From contig NZ_CM002917.1 of assembly GCF_000154705.2 (NCBI RefSeq), positions 1,382,461-1,446,460 of the forward strand: 64,000 nucleotides of DNA. Direction: 5' to 3'. A program made the position numbers and the translations under genes. The stretch comes from Hoeflea phototrophica DFL-43 (GTDB lineage: Bacteria > Pseudomonadota > Alphaproteobacteria > Rhizobiales > Rhizobiaceae). The first letter of the stretch is position 1, and each line of letters opens with the position of its first letter. This document shows, one piece after another, positions 39,559 through 49,358 of the stretch. The notes beneath the pieces are model-generated. The model was not told the DNA's origin and ran no database searches. It worked only from the letters and a program-made list of their open reading frames with translations.

Positions 39559-40176
39559 CTAGAGACCGAAACCTGCCAGATCCTCGCGCAATTTCGCAGC
39601 CCCTGTGAAATGCACCGATTGCCAGCCGGCCGCGATCGCGCCCTCGACATTCTTCTCGCTGTCATCAATGAACAGGCAGGCCGACGGGTCGAGGCCGAAG
39701 CTGTTCACATGGGTGTCGTAGATCTCCCGGTCCGGCTTGATCATGCCGATCTCACCTGAAACCGTCACGCCGCGCGGCACCTTGAGGAAGGGGAACATCT
39801 CCTGAGCCTGTTTGAAGGTATCGGCCGCGAAATTGGTCAGCATGGTCACGTCGCGCCCCTGCTGGATCAGGTCAAGCATGATGTCGACACTGTCTTGGTA
39901 GGCGTGGCTGACCATCTCGTGCCAATGGGTGCGAAAGGCGCGTATAAGGGCTTCCTTCTCCGGATGGTCTGCAATCAGCAGCGCCTCGGCATCGCTCCAG
40001 CTGCGTCCACGGTCCTGCTCAAGGTTCCACTCGTGGGTGCAGATGGTGTCGAAAAAGCTCTTCCGCTCCGCCTCGTCCGGGATCAGCCGGCTGAACGGTA
40101 TGTTCGGATCATAATGGATCAGCACCTTGCCGATATCGAAAACGATGTGCTGGATGGCTGGTTTGGTCTCGCTCAT
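39559..40176 (-). CDS. HAD-superfamily phosphatase, YihX-like
   Basis: A 205-residue HAD hydrolase with motif I IVFDIGKVLIHYD (Asp near residue 14; the usual second Asp is Gly, as is normal for the YihX/alpha-glucose-1-phosphatase group), motif II MLTNFAADTF, and motifs III/IV MIKPDREIYD and LFIDDSEKNVEGA. The cap is a small four-helix type (HEWNLEQDRGRSW near 48-60), again as in YihX. Its start is 12 bp from the mutY stop on the same strand, so it is the second gene of a mutY operon. Confidence 0.88.
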   Translation of the reverse strand: MSETKPAIQHIVFDIGKVLIHYDPNIPFSRLIPDEAERKSFFDTICTHEWNLEQDRGRSWSDAEALLIADHPEKEALIRAFRTHWHEMVSHAYQDSVDIMLDLIQQGRDVTMLTNFAADTFKQAQEMFPFLKVPRGVTVSGEIGMIKPDREIYDTHVNSFGLDPSACLFIDDSEKNVEGAIAAGWQSVHFTGAAKLREDLAGFGL

Positions 40177-40188
40177 GTCGCGCCTTTT

Positions 40189-41271
40189 CTAAAACCGGTC
40201 CGGAAAGGCACTGGCCAGCGCCTTCTTCATGACCGTGGGAAGAGCTTCTTCGGCCAGCGAATCGCTGGCACTCCACCAACCTCCATAGTCATCCGTGCCG
40301 GTGACAACCGCATGAAACACCTCAAGCCGCAATTCAAAATGTGTAAACACGTGTGAAATCATCCCGGTCTGGCGCCATTGAGCCTCAAATGGTGCGGCGC
40401 TTATGCCGGTTTTGCCATCCGCACGCACGGTCCAGTTGCTGGTGGGCAGTCCGCTCATGCCGCCAAGCAGGCCCTTGTCCGGGCGCTTGACCAGCAGCAC
40501 CGCGCCGTCGCCACGTTCCGCCACGAAGGCCGCGCCCTTGCGCACCGGTTTGGTTTTCTTGGGAGCCTTGACTGGGAAAGCCTCCTGCCGCCCGGAGACG
40601 CGGGCGGCGCATCCTTCATCGAGCGGACAGAGCGCGCAGGCCGGGCGTTTTGGTGTGCAGATCGTGGCGCCCAGATCCATCAGCGCCTGGGCGAAATCTC
40701 CGGGCCGCTCATCAGGCGTGGCCGAGCCGACCAGGGTGGTGATCTCGGGCTTTGCCGAAGGCAGTGGCGTGTCGATCTCGAAAAGCCGGGTAAACACCCG
40801 CTCGATATTGCCGTCCACTACCGCTGCGGGAACATCAAAGGCAATCGCCGCAATCGCCGCAGCCGTATAGGGCCCGATGCCAGGCAGGGCGCGCAGCCCC
40901 TCTTCAGTCTGAGGGAACACGCCGCCGAACTCCGTGGCCACCTGGTCGGCGCATTTTTTCAGGTTCCGGGCCCGCGAGTAATAGCCGAGCCCGGCCCAGG
41001 CCTTCATCACGTCCCCGGTATCGGCGGCTGCCAGATCATTGACTGTCGGCCAGCGCCTCACAAAGACATCGAAATAGGATTTGACCGCCTGAACGGTGGT
41101 CTGCTGCAGCATGATTTCCGACAGCCAGACACGGTAGGGATCAGCCACCACGCCATGTTCGCGATCCTCCGGGCTGACCCGCCAGGGCAGTGTTCTGGCA
41201 TGCCTGTCATACCAGGCGAGCAGCGGCGGCGCGATGCCTGCGGAAATCGGGGAGGGCTTTGCAGATGACAT
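40189..41271 (-). CDS. mutY: A/G-specific adenine DNA glycosylase
   Basis: A 360-residue base-excision repair enzyme removing adenine mispaired with 8-oxoguanine. It shows the catalytic glutamate in SEIMLQQTTV (E52), the helix-hairpin-helix LPGIGPYTAAAIAAIAF (128-145) with catalytic Asp in VVDGN (D153), and the 4Fe-4S site with spacing C-x6-C-x2-C-x5-C in CTPKRPACALCPLDEGC. The C-terminal Nudix-like 8-oxoG recognition domain is present. It is followed by the HAD gene and diverges from the DUF721 gene, an arrangement shared by many Rhizobiales. Confidence 0.97.
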   Translation of the reverse strand: MSSAKPSPISAGIAPPLLAWYDRHARTLPWRVSPEDREHGVVADPYRVWLSEIMLQQTTVQAVKSYFDVFVRRWPTVNDLAAADTGDVMKAWAGLGYYSRARNLKKCADQVATEFGGVFPQTEEGLRALPGIGPYTAAAIAAIAFDVPAAVVDGNIERVFTRLFEIDTPLPSAKPEITTLVGSATPDERPGDFAQALMDLGATICTPKRPACALCPLDEGCAARVSGRQEAFPVKAPKKTKPVRKGAAFVAERGDGAVLLVKRPDKGLLGGMSGLPTSNWTVRADGKTGISAAPFEAQWRQTGMISHVFTHFELRLEVFHAVVTGTDDYGGWWSASDSLAEEALPTVMKKALASAFPDRF

Positions 41272-41444
41272 TGAACTCAGGCAGCGCTAGGAAGGAGTGG
41301 TGCATCCGGACACAGTGCGCGTCCGGTCAAACACAATGCCGGATCATGTCGCGCCGGACCGCGCGGCGCAATCCGTCAAAACCGGTTATCCCGGTATGGA
41401 ACCGTTTCGGACCGGCAAGATGCAGGGCAGGGAGAGTTGGACTG

Positions 41445-41948
41445 GTGGCAAAACCCTTTACCCGCAAAGGCAGCGTCCAGATTGCCGAAGTCGCCAATGG
41501 GCTGATCGATCCGATCCTGGCCAGGCGCGCGGGCATCAACACGCTTTTGCTGGGGTCCTGGGACGAGATCGCAGGCGAGCAGTTTGCCGGATGCTCCAGG
41601 CCTGAGCGCATCCGCTGGCCCAAGCAGGATGGTCCCAGTGAGACCGGTGGCGGCTTCACGCCGGGCCAGTTGACCATCGCCTGCGAGGGCGCGCGGGCGC
41701 TGTTCCTGATGCACCAGCAGGCTGAGTTGATTTCGCGCTTGAACAGCTTTTTCGGCTTTCAGGCGATCTCCGAAGTCCGCATCGTCCAGAAGGCCATCCA
41801 CACGCCAAGCCAGAAGCTCAAGACCCGCCCTCTCGACACGTTGGAAAAGCGCCGGCTTGCCGACATGCTGGCCGATGTCGAGGATCCGAAGCTGCGCGAG
41901 GCGCTCGAACGGCTGGGAACCGGCGTGATCGGCCGCAGGCGTAAATAG
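41445..41948 (+). CDS. DUF721 (DciA-like) protein
   Basis: A 167-residue protein beginning VAKPFTRKGSVQIAEVANGL. DUF721 proteins include DciA, the ancestral bacterial loader of the replicative helicase DnaB that phage-derived DnaC replaced in E. coli. The core DPILARRAGINTLLLGSWDEIAGEQFAGCSRPE (split here at about residues 23-56) and the later LFLMHQQAELISRLNSFFG fit the family fold (KH-like). I choose the GTG at 41445 after GGGAGAG; the frame is open much further upstream antisense to mutY, which is not coding. A helicase-loading role is inferred. Confidence 0.85.
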   Translation: MAKPFTRKGSVQIAEVANGLIDPILARRAGINTLLLGSWDEIAGEQFAGCSRPERIRWPKQDGPSETGGGFTPGQLTIACEGARALFLMHQQAELISRLNSFFGFQAISEVRIVQKAIHTPSQKLKTRPLDTLEKRRLADMLADVEDPKLREALERLGTGVIGRRRK

Positions 41949-42130
41949 CAGATCCAAAGGGCCGCAATCACGGCTGCGTGAACGTGATGCTCTTGTTTGG
42001 CCACATTTGACGTTATAGGAGTTTGAGGCAAAGCTGGCAGTCACGAGATTGGTGTGGTGCCAGGCGCGCATGCCAGCTCTTCCCAACCTGCAGGCGCGCA
42101 GTTCAAGCAATTCGAAAACAGGTGATACCC

Positions 42131-42886
42131 ATGTTCCTCAAGACGTCCCGACTGACCGCTGCCGCAACCGTTTCGCTGCTTGCCCTGACCCTTGCCGGCT
42201 GCTCGGACTCTTCTGACGAGACGCCGCAGGCTGGTGTGTCAACCGAAACCGCAGCGCCAGTGGACACCGCTGCCGCAACGCCATCGCCCGAAATCACTGG
42301 CTCTACAACGCCCGCTGTGGAAGCGCCGCAGGCCGCCGGTGAAGTCGACATGGCTGCGGTGCTTGCACCCGGACCGCTCAAGGAGATGGCGCTTGGAGAT
42401 GAAAATGCACCGGTCACGATCGTCGAATACATGTCGATGACCTGCCCCCATTGCGCGTCCTTCCACGAGGACAACTTCAAGCCGCTGGTCGAGAAATATG
42501 TCGACACCGGCAAGGTGCGTTTCATTCTGCGCGAATTCCCCTTCGATCCCCGCGCGGCTGCAGCGATCATGCTGGCCCGCTGCGCGCCTGAAAACCAGTT
42601 CTTCCCGCTGGTCGATGTGATGTTCAAACAGCAGCGCAGCTGGGCGACGGCTCAGGATGGCCGTGCGGCATTGCTGCAAATCGCCCGTTTGGCCGGTTTT
42701 ACACAGGAGTCCTTCGAGGCTTGCTTGACGAACCAGAAGCTTCTGGACGATGTGAATGCTGTAAGAACCAAGGCAGCAAACGAGTTTGGCGTTCAGTCGA
42801 CGCCGACTTTCATCATCAACGGGAAGCGCTATCCGGGGAACATGTCGGTTGAAACCATGTCTGCGATCATCGACCCGCTTCTGTAA
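42131..42886 (+). CDS. DsbA-family thiol oxidoreductase lipoprotein
   Basis: A 251-residue periplasmic protein with a lipobox (LALTLAGC, Cys24), a low-complexity Ala/Thr/Pro linker (about 30-75) and a thioredoxin domain of the DsbA/BdbD type. The redox site is MTCPHCASF (C105, C108) and the cis-proline loop is QSTPTFIING. It presumably forms or isomerises disulfides in exported proteins. AGGTGA lies 6 nt before the ATG at 42131. It precedes smc by 87 bp across a stable hairpin; dsbA-smc adjacency is common in Rhizobiales. Confidence 0.9.
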   Translation: MFLKTSRLTAAATVSLLALTLAGCSDSSDETPQAGVSTETAAPVDTAAATPSPEITGSTTPAVEAPQAAGEVDMAAVLAPGPLKEMALGDENAPVTIVEYMSMTCPHCASFHEDNFKPLVEKYVDTGKVRFILREFPFDPRAAAAIMLARCAPENQFFPLVDVMFKQQRSWATAQDGRAALLQIARLAGFTQESFEACLTNQKLLDDVNAVRTKAANEFGVQSTPTFIINGKRYPGNMSVETMSAIIDPLL

Positions 42887-42905
42887 GCGGTCCATGCGCA
42901 TTGCC

Positions 42906-42928
42906 CCCCGGCAATTTGCTTGCCGGGG
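42906..42928 (+). terminator. GC-rich hairpin between dsbA-like gene and smc
   Basis: CCCCGGCAA (42906-42914) pairs perfectly with TTGCCGGGG (42920-42928) around TTTGC, 20 nt after the dsbA-like stop. There is no T-run, so termination may be partial; the smc ATG is 46 bp downstream. Confidence 0.5.
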
Positions 42929-42973
42929 CGGGGGCAGTGCGCCGGTGATTGCCTGTGGCCGGGAGTTGCGGCC

Positions 42974-45900
42974 ATGAGGTTTACCAAGCTCCGGGTTCTG
43001 GGCTTCAAGTCCTTCGTTGAGCCGACCGAATTCCACATCGAGCGCGGCCTGACCGGCGTCGTCGGTCCCAATGGCTGCGGCAAGTCCAATCTTGTCGAAG
43101 CCATGCGCTGGGTGATGGGCGAGAATTCCTACAAGAACATGCGCGCCTCGGGCATGGACGACGTGATCTTCTCGGGCTCGGGCAACCGCCCGGCGCGCAA
43201 CACCGCAGAAGTCGGTCTCTATCTCGACAATACCGACCGCACCGCGCCCGCAGCCTTCAACAATTCCGATGAGATCCAGGTCACCCGCCGCATCGAACGC
43301 GAATCCGGCTCGGTGTATCGCATCAATGGCAAGGAAGCCCGCGCCAAGGATGTGCAGCTTCTCTTTGCCGACGCCTCCACCGGCGCGCGCTCGCCCTCGA
43401 TGGTCGGGCAGGGCCGTATCGGCGAACTGATCCAGGCCAAACCCCAGGCGCGGCGCCAATTGCTCGAAGAGGCGGCAGGCATTTCCGGCCTGCATTCACG
43501 CCGCCACGAGGCCGAACTGAGGCTGCGCGCCGCCGAGACCAATCTCGAACGGCTTGATGACGTCACGTCCGAACTGGAATCCCAGGTCGAAAGCCTCAAG
43601 CGCCAGGCCCGTCAGGCCAACCGGTTCAAGATCCTGTCCGCTGATGTCCGTCAGGCCGAGGCGACGCTTCTGCATCTGCGCTGGTCGATTGCCAAAGCCC
43701 AGGAGGCGGAGGCTGAAAGCGCGCTGGCGCAGGCAACCTCGCGCGTGGCCGAACTGGCGCAGGCGCAGATGGATGCGGCCAAGAACCAGGCCATTGCGGC
43801 TCACAAACTGCCCGATCTGCGCGAGGCCGAGGCGGCGGAAGCTGCAGCCCTGCAGCGTTTGCAGATCGCCCGCACCCAGATCGAGGAGGAGGCGGAGCGG
43901 CTTGAAAAGCGCCGTCAGGAGCTGGATCGCCGGCTCACCCAGCTCCATGCCGATATCGAGCGCGAACAGCGGCTGATCGCCGACAATGCCGGCGTGATGG
44001 AGCGTCTGGCAGCCGAAGAGAGCGAACTGCGCGCAGCCCTTGAAGGCAGCGGCGAGCGTTCTGCTCAGCTCAAACAGGCGTTCGAAGCAGCCCAGGCCAA
44101 GCTCGCCGAAACCGAAACATCGCTCGGGGTGGTCACCGCGGAGCGCGCCGAAGCCGCCGCCGAGCGCACCCAGCTTGAGCGTGTCATCCGCGAAGCCGGT
44201 GAGCGCAAGGCCCGGCTCGAGCGGCAGATCGCCAGCCAGGACGCCGATCTTGCCGGGATCGCTGAACGCATTGCCGGGCTGCCCGATCCTGCGGCCAAGC
44301 GTGCCGAGACCGAGACCGCCGAAAAGGCGCTGAGCGAAGCCGAGACGGCATTGTCGCGCATCGAGACCGCCCTTGAAGCTGCCCGCGAGACGGAAGCCGG
44401 GGCACGCCAGCCGGTGACGGAAGCAAGAGCCCGGCTCAATGCGATCGAGACTGAGGCCAAGACCATTTCCCGCATGCTCAATGCCGGGCAGGGCTCGGAC
44501 CTTTTCCCGCCGGTGGTCGAGAAGATCAAGGTCGACCGCGGCTACGAGACCGCGCTTGGCGCGGCGCTGGGCGATGATCTTGACCTGCCGCTTGATCCGG
44601 CTGCACCGGCGCACTGGGCCAGGCTCGAAACGGTAGCAGATGATCCGGCATTGCCTGATGGCGTGACACCGCTGTCGACCCATGTCCGTGCGCCTGCCGA
44701 ACTCGCCCGGCGCCTCGCACAGGTCGGCCTGGTGGCCGATGCGGACCATGGCCGCGCGCTCCATGCAGCGCTCAAGCCTGGCCAGCGGCTCGTCACCCGC
44801 GATGGTGCGCTGTTGAGATGGGATGGCTATGTCGCATCCGCCGATGCGCCGACACCGGCTGCGATGCGCCTTGAGCAGAAGAACCGTCTGGCCGAACTCG
44901 ATGCCGAAGCCGTGGAGGCCACCAAGGCCCTGCGTGAAGCGGAAGCCGTACTTCAGGAGAGCGAGGCGGCGGTGGCCCAGCGTGTCGGCGAAGGCAAGGC
45001 CGCGCGCGATCTGATCCGCGATGCCAGCCGCAATGTGAGCCGCGCCCGTGACGAACTGGCCAGCGCCGAGCGCGCCTCGGGTGAACTGTCAAACCGCCGC
45101 GCGGTGCTCACCGAGTCCCGCGCCCAGGTGGGTGCACAGCTTGCCGAGACACAGACTGCGCTTGAAGAGGCCGCGACGGCTTTGAAAGCCTGTCCCGATC
45201 TCTCCGCACTCAACGCCGCGCTGACCAAGATCAACGCCGAAGTGGCAACCGACCGCGGTGCGCTGGCCGAGGCCCGTGCCGCCCATGAAGGGCTTGAGCG
45301 CGAGAACCAGGCCCGCGCACGGCGGCTTGAAGCGATTGCCGCGGAACGCGCGAGCTGGAGCGAACGCGCGACCAACGCGGAAAGCCACCTTGCATCCTTG
45401 CGCACCCGCGCCGACGAAACCCAAGCCGAAGTGACGCAAATCGCCGAAGCGCCCGACGAAATCGCCGTACGCCGCCGCGAGCTGATGCATCAGCTCTCTG
45501 AGGTTGAAAAGCGCCGCCAGCAGGCTGCCGATGCGCTGGCCGCCGCCGAGACCACATCGCGCGAGGCAGACAAGACCGCCACCGAGGCGATCGGGCATTT
45601 GTCTCAGGGCCGGGAAGCGCGCGGCCGGGCTGAGGAGCGCCTGATGGCGGCCAAGGAGCGGCGCGAGGACGGTGAGGCCCGCATCCGCGAAGCGCTGAAC
45701 TGCGAACCGCATGAAGCCATGCGCCACACCGGCCTGGCTGCCGACGCGCCGATGCCTGATCCGGCCCAGATCGAGCGCACTCTTGAGCGCCTCAAGATCG
45801 AACGCGAACGGCTCGGTGCGGTCAATCTGCGCGCCGAGGAAGAGCAGACCGAACTCTCGGAACGGCTCGAAACCATCATCACCGAGCGCGAAGACATCAT

Positions 45901-46438
45901 CGACGCGATCAAGAAGCTGCGCGCCGGAATCCAGAGCCTCAACAAGGAAGGCCGCGAGCGCCTGCTGGTCGCCTTTGACGAGGTCAACGCCCAGTTCCAG
46001 CGGCTGTTCACCCATCTGTTCGGTGGCGGCACGGCAGAACTGCAGCTCATTGAATCCGACGACCCGCTTGAAGCCGGGCTTGAAATTCTGGCACGGCCGC
46101 CAGGCAAGAAGCCGCAGACCATGACGCTGCTTTCGGGCGGCGAGCAGGCGCTCACGGCCATGGCGCTGATCTTCGCGGTATTCCTGACCAACCCGGCGCC
46201 GATCTGTGTGCTCGACGAGGTCGACGCGCCGCTTGATGATCACAATGTCGAGCGCTTCTGCAACCTGATGGACGAAATGGCGGCCTCCACCGAGACCCGT
46301 TTCGTCATCATCACCCACAACCCGATCACCATGGCCCGCATGAACCGCCTGTTCGGCGTCACCATGGCCGAGCAGGGCGTCAGCCAGCTGGTCTCGGTGG
46401 ATCTTCAGACAGCCGAGCAGTTGCGGGATGCGGGGTGA
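42974..46438 (+). CDS. smc: Chromosome segregation protein SMC
   Basis: An 1154-residue ATPase that compacts and separates sister chromosomes with ScpA and ScpB. The N-terminal head has Walker A GPNGCGKSNL (31-40) and the Q-loop region; two long coiled coils very rich in Glu, Ala and Arg (about 170-500 and 660-1000) flank a hinge (about 510-640); the C-terminal head has the signature LLSGGEQALTAMALIF and Walker B PICVLDEVDAPLDD. The ATG at 42974 follows GGGAG; an upstream in-frame ATG is less likely. It is the largest gene in the window. Confidence 0.97.
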   Translation: MRFTKLRVLGFKSFVEPTEFHIERGLTGVVGPNGCGKSNLVEAMRWVMGENSYKNMRASGMDDVIFSGSGNRPARNTAEVGLYLDNTDRTAPAAFNNSDEIQVTRRIERESGSVYRINGKEARAKDVQLLFADASTGARSPSMVGQGRIGELIQAKPQARRQLLEEAAGISGLHSRRHEAELRLRAAETNLERLDDVTSELESQVESLKRQARQANRFKILSADVRQAEATLLHLRWSIAKAQEAEAESALAQATSRVAELAQAQMDAAKNQAIAAHKLPDLREAEAAEAAALQRLQIARTQIEEEAERLEKRRQELDRRLTQLHADIEREQRLIADNAGVMERLAAEESELRAALEGSGERSAQLKQAFEAAQAKLAETETSLGVVTAERAEAAAERTQLERVIREAGERKARLERQIASQDADLAGIAERIAGLPDPAAKRAETETAEKALSEAETALSRIETALEAARETEAGARQPVTEARARLNAIETEAKTISRMLNAGQGSDLFPPVVEKIKVDRGYETALGAALGDDLDLPLDPAAPAHWARLETVADDPALPDGVTPLSTHVRAPAELARRLAQVGLVADADHGRALHAALKPGQRLVTRDGALLRWDGYVASADAPTPAAMRLEQKNRLAELDAEAVEATKALREAEAVLQESEAAVAQRVGEGKAARDLIRDASRNVSRARDELASAERASGELSNRRAVLTESRAQVGAQLAETQTALEEAATALKACPDLSALNAALTKINAEVATDRGALAEARAAHEGLERENQARARRLEAIAAERASWSERATNAESHLASLRTRADETQAEVTQIAEAPDEIAVRRRELMHQLSEVEKRRQQAADALAAAETTSREADKTATEAIGHLSQGREARGRAEERLMAAKERREDGEARIREALNCEPHEAMRHTGLAADAPMPDPAQIERTLERLKIERERLGAVNLRAEEEQTELSERLETIITEREDIIDAIKKLRAGIQSLNKEGRERLLVAFDEVNAQFQRLFTHLFGGGTAELQLIESDDPLEAGLEILARPPGKKPQTMTLLSGGEQALTAMALIFAVFLTNPAPICVLDEVDAPLDDHNVERFCNLMDEMAASTETRFVIITHNPITMARMNRLFGVTMAEQGVSQLVSVDLQTAEQLRDAG

Positions 46439-46499
46439 GGGACGAGCCGCCGATAGGAAAGACGACAGACTTTCGGCGTGAGAAGAGGAAATTCAATCC

Positions 46500-47450
46500 A
46501 TGAGTGTTTATGCCGGGGCGCTGATCATCATCGCGCTGTTCTTGTTCGCGTTTTTTCTGTGGACGCTCATTGTCTCCAGCGGCGCCAGGCGCGCGGTTCC
46601 CAAGCACGGCAAGACGCTGACAGTTGCAGGCAATGAGATTCACTACACTGATGAAGGTCCGCGCGATGCACCTGTGCTGGTGATGATCCATGGCCTTGCA
46701 GGCAACCTGAACAATCTTGGCTACGCGCTGACCGCACAGCTGTCGTCAGAGTTCCGGGTGATCAATCTGGACCGTCCGGGCTCGGGCTATTCAACCCGGT
46801 CCAGTGACGAGGCGGCGACGCTTCCTGCACAGGCGCGCATATTGGGCGCTTTTCTCGATCAGCTTGGCGTCGAGAAGCCGGTTCTTGTCGGCCATTCCCT
46901 TGGCGGGGCGGTGTCGCTTGCCATGGCTCTGGAACGACCTGAGAAGATCGGTGCGCTGGCGCTGCTGTGTCCATTGACCCACGCGGAAGGGAAGCCACAT
47001 GCGGTCTTTGAGATTCTGATGATCAGGCCAAAACTCCTGCGTCTCTTCCTGGCCTACACGCTTGCGGCACCGGTCGGAAAAATGACCGCCAAGGCCACTC
47101 TTGAGCAGGTATTTGCACCTGAGGCGGCCCCCGGTGATTTCATGATCAAGGGCGGATTTGCGCTGAACTCGCGCCCGAAAACCTTCCTGGGAGCGTCGGC
47201 CGATCTCGCCGCCACAACGGCGTCATTGCCCGCACTTGTCGCCCGCTACAAATCCGATCTCAAGACGCCCGGAGCAGTCCTGTTCGGTGCGGAAGATCCC
47301 ATCCTGAACCCGGATGTTCACGGGCGCCAAATGGAAGCCTATGGGCTGAACTATGAGGAGCTGGAGGGCGCAGGCCACATGATCCCGATGACAGCCCCCG
47401 AGGCATGTGCGGACTTCATCAGGCGGGTTGCCAGGCAAGTCGAACGATAG
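46500..47450 (+). CDS. Alpha/beta hydrolase with N-terminal membrane anchor
   Basis: A 316-residue protein. A single hydrophobic helix at residues 5-27 would anchor it to the inner membrane, with the hydrolase domain outside it. The fold markers are the oxyanion MIHGLAGNLNN, the nucleophile elbow VGHSLGGAVSLA (Ser near 124), the acid in LFGAEDPILNP and the final histidine in EGAGHMIPM. The class contains esterases, lipases and epoxide or haloalkane hydrolases, so substrate is open. It lies 61 bp after smc on the same strand and ends tail-to-tail with the DegT gene. Confidence 0.87.
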   Translation: MSVYAGALIIIALFLFAFFLWTLIVSSGARRAVPKHGKTLTVAGNEIHYTDEGPRDAPVLVMIHGLAGNLNNLGYALTAQLSSEFRVINLDRPGSGYSTRSSDEAATLPAQARILGAFLDQLGVEKPVLVGHSLGGAVSLAMALERPEKIGALALLCPLTHAEGKPHAVFEILMIRPKLLRLFLAYTLAAPVGKMTAKATLEQVFAPEAAPGDFMIKGGFALNSRPKTFLGASADLAATTASLPALVARYKSDLKTPGAVLFGAEDPILNPDVHGRQMEAYGLNYEELEGAGHMIPMTAPEACADFIRRVARQVER

Positions 47451-47505
47451 CTCACCAGCCGAATTCTCGACCCGTGAAATTGCCGCGTCCGGTGCAACGG
47501 ATGCC

Positions 47506-48648
47506 CTACAAGGCCGAAATCAGGGCCTCGGCTACCCGGTCCTGGGTCTCTTCATCGAGATAGGGATGCATCGGCAGGCTGAGGACGCAGCCCGAGAGCA
47601 TGTCGGTCACCGGCAGCGCGCTGCCTGCGATGCCGTGATGGCTGTAGGCGTCCTGCAAATGCAGCGGCTTGGAATAATAGACCGCGCTGGGGACGCCCTT
47701 GTCCTTCATCTGCGACTGGATGGCGCCACGGTCGGCTCCGTCTGGAAGCTTGACTGTGTATTGCGCCCAGACCGACTGCAGCCCCTCGGGGACGTGCGGT
47801 GTGGCCACATGGCCCGAAAGCAGCGACGAATAACGGGCTGCGATCCGGTTGCGGGCTTCGATCTCGTCATCGAAGATCGCCAGTTTCTCGATCAGGATCG
47901 CTGCCTGCATGGTGTCGATGCGGCCGGTCATGCCGATGCGCACATTGTCATACTGGCTGGTGCCCTTGCCGTGAAACAGGATCGAGCGCAGCGTCTCGGC
48001 GAGTTCCGCGTCATCGGTGAAGATCGCCCCGCCATCGCCATAGGCGCCCAGCGGTTTGGCCGGGAAGAAGCTGGTGGCGGTCGCCATCGCCAATGTGCCG
48101 ACCCGGCTGTTGTGATAGCGCGCACCATAGGCCTGCGCCCCGTCGCCAAGCACCCACAAGCCTTCGCGGGCGGCGATTTTCGATATGGCGTCGTAATCGG
48201 CAGGAACGCCAAACAGATCCACCGGGATCACGCCCACCGGTTCATGACCGGCGGCCCTCGCTTCAGCAATAGCGGTTTCGAGTGAGGCGGGATCCATGTT
48301 GAAGGTATCGGCGTCCACATCGACAAACCAGATATGCGCGCCGAGCCACGCCACCACCTCGGCGGTGGCGACAAAGGTAAAGGACGGGCAGAAGATAGCC
48401 TGGCCCGGCCGCACCATTTTTGCCATCAGCACCATCGCCAGTGCGTCCGTTCCCGATGAGCAGGCGATGGAATGCGCGGCACCGCAATGGGCCGACAATT
48501 GTGCCTCCAGCTCCGCGACCTCGGGGCCCATAACGTACTGACCATGATCGAGCACCCTCGCGACTGCTGCATCAACCCGGTCGCGGATGCGCGCCTGCTG
48601 GGCCACGAGATCAACGAAACGAACTGGATCCTGGCGGCTTGCTGACAT
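47506..48648 (-). CDS. DegT/DnrJ/EryC1/StrS family sugar aminotransferase
   Basis: A 380-residue PLP enzyme that transaminates nucleotide-linked keto-sugars in surface polysaccharide synthesis, fold type I. Markers are HGQYVMGPEVAELEAQLS near residues 30-47, IACSSGTDALAMVLMA, FTFVATAEVVAWLG, DLFGVPADYD and the PLP lysine in TSFFPAKPLGAYGDGGAIF. The N-terminal VRFVDLVAQQARIRDRVDAA resembles the WbpE/PglE-like branch. I place the start at 48648; the ribosome site is weak, so an upstream start remains possible. No other sugar-nucleotide genes are adjacent. The 273 bp before it towards DUF1127 hold no feature I can support. Confidence 0.88.
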   Translation of the reverse strand: MSASRQDPVRFVDLVAQQARIRDRVDAAVARVLDHGQYVMGPEVAELEAQLSAHCGAAHSIACSSGTDALAMVLMAKMVRPGQAIFCPSFTFVATAEVVAWLGAHIWFVDVDADTFNMDPASLETAIAEARAAGHEPVGVIPVDLFGVPADYDAISKIAAREGLWVLGDGAQAYGARYHNSRVGTLAMATATSFFPAKPLGAYGDGGAIFTDDAELAETLRSILFHGKGTSQYDNVRIGMTGRIDTMQAAILIEKLAIFDDEIEARNRIAARYSSLLSGHVATPHVPEGLQSVWAQYTVKLPDGADRGAIQSQMKDKGVPSAVYYSKPLHLQDAYSHHGIAGSALPVTDMLSGCVLSLPMHPYLDEETQDRVAEALISAL

Positions 48649-48921
48649 TGTGCGGTCGGTCCTGGGTCTGTGGGGCATCGCGGTGCCGTGGGACGGGTTT
48701 TGGTACCATTGCATCTCTGATGATGGACACAGTGGGCCCGCATGACACCGGCTCTCCTGTTAATCGGCTTGAGCGGCCGGGTCCATACTTTGATGCTGCG
48801 ATACAATGTCTTCTTTCACGGGAAGCGATCACTTTGCGTTGCCGTTGGTGACGACATGTGACAGCGGGCGGCCACGGGCAAGGCCGGTTTGCTGAGGGGC
48901 AGGAGGCAACAGCCAGATCGT

Positions 48922-49284
48922 TTACGGATAGTCTCGCCAGAACGGCGTCCGCGCCACCGCCTGGGCTTCTTTCCTCGTCATGCCAAGGTCGAGAAGCATT
49001 GTGTCGGTGAAGGCGTCGAGTTCGCGAAGCATGCGCCTGCGTTCGCTGAAACGGGCAATCCACAGCCTGAGCGTATCGCCAAGACGTGGTCTTTGAACCT
49101 CCGTAACGGTTAGCGGCTCGTCCCGTTTGCCGGCCTGCTCCAGCATGCGGGTGATCTCCGGGTAGCGCGAAACCGGGCTGCTTTCCGGCAGCGCATTGAA
49201 CCGCAGATAGGACTTGCCACGGTAATCCAGGTGATGCGCATTGCGCTCAAGTCTGGTTTCGGGAGGGACATTCTCGGCCAGCAT
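48922..49284 (-). CDS. DUF1127 domain protein
   Basis: A 120-residue protein whose C-terminal 45 residues (RRRMLRELDAFTDTMLLDLG, then MTRKEAQAVARTPFWRDYP) match DUF1127, an arginine-rich helical domain. Short DUF1127 proteins in Agrobacterium and Rhodobacter affect RNA turnover, phosphate and carbon responses; this one has a longer, unrelated N-terminal part and its function is unknown. It diverges from the LysR gene, with a palindrome in the shared intergenic region, so the regulator may control it. Confidence 0.8.
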   Translation of the reverse strand: MLAENVPPETRLERNAHHLDYRGKSYLRFNALPESSPVSRYPEITRMLEQAGKRDEPLTVTEVQRPRLGDTLRLWIARFSERRRMLRELDAFTDTMLLDLGMTRKEAQAVARTPFWRDYP

Positions 49285-49358
49285 TTTGGTTTCCTTTCAT
49301 GTTTCAGCAAAATACTGCTTCTTCCGAATAAAAAAATTGAGTAATTGGAACCGGGCTC

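Noticed and set aside
43496..46318. Two long minus-strand frames (422 and 409 codons) inside smc
   Set aside because: They mirror the Glu/Ala-rich coiled coils, giving Leu/Gly-rich repeats; no start signals or homology.
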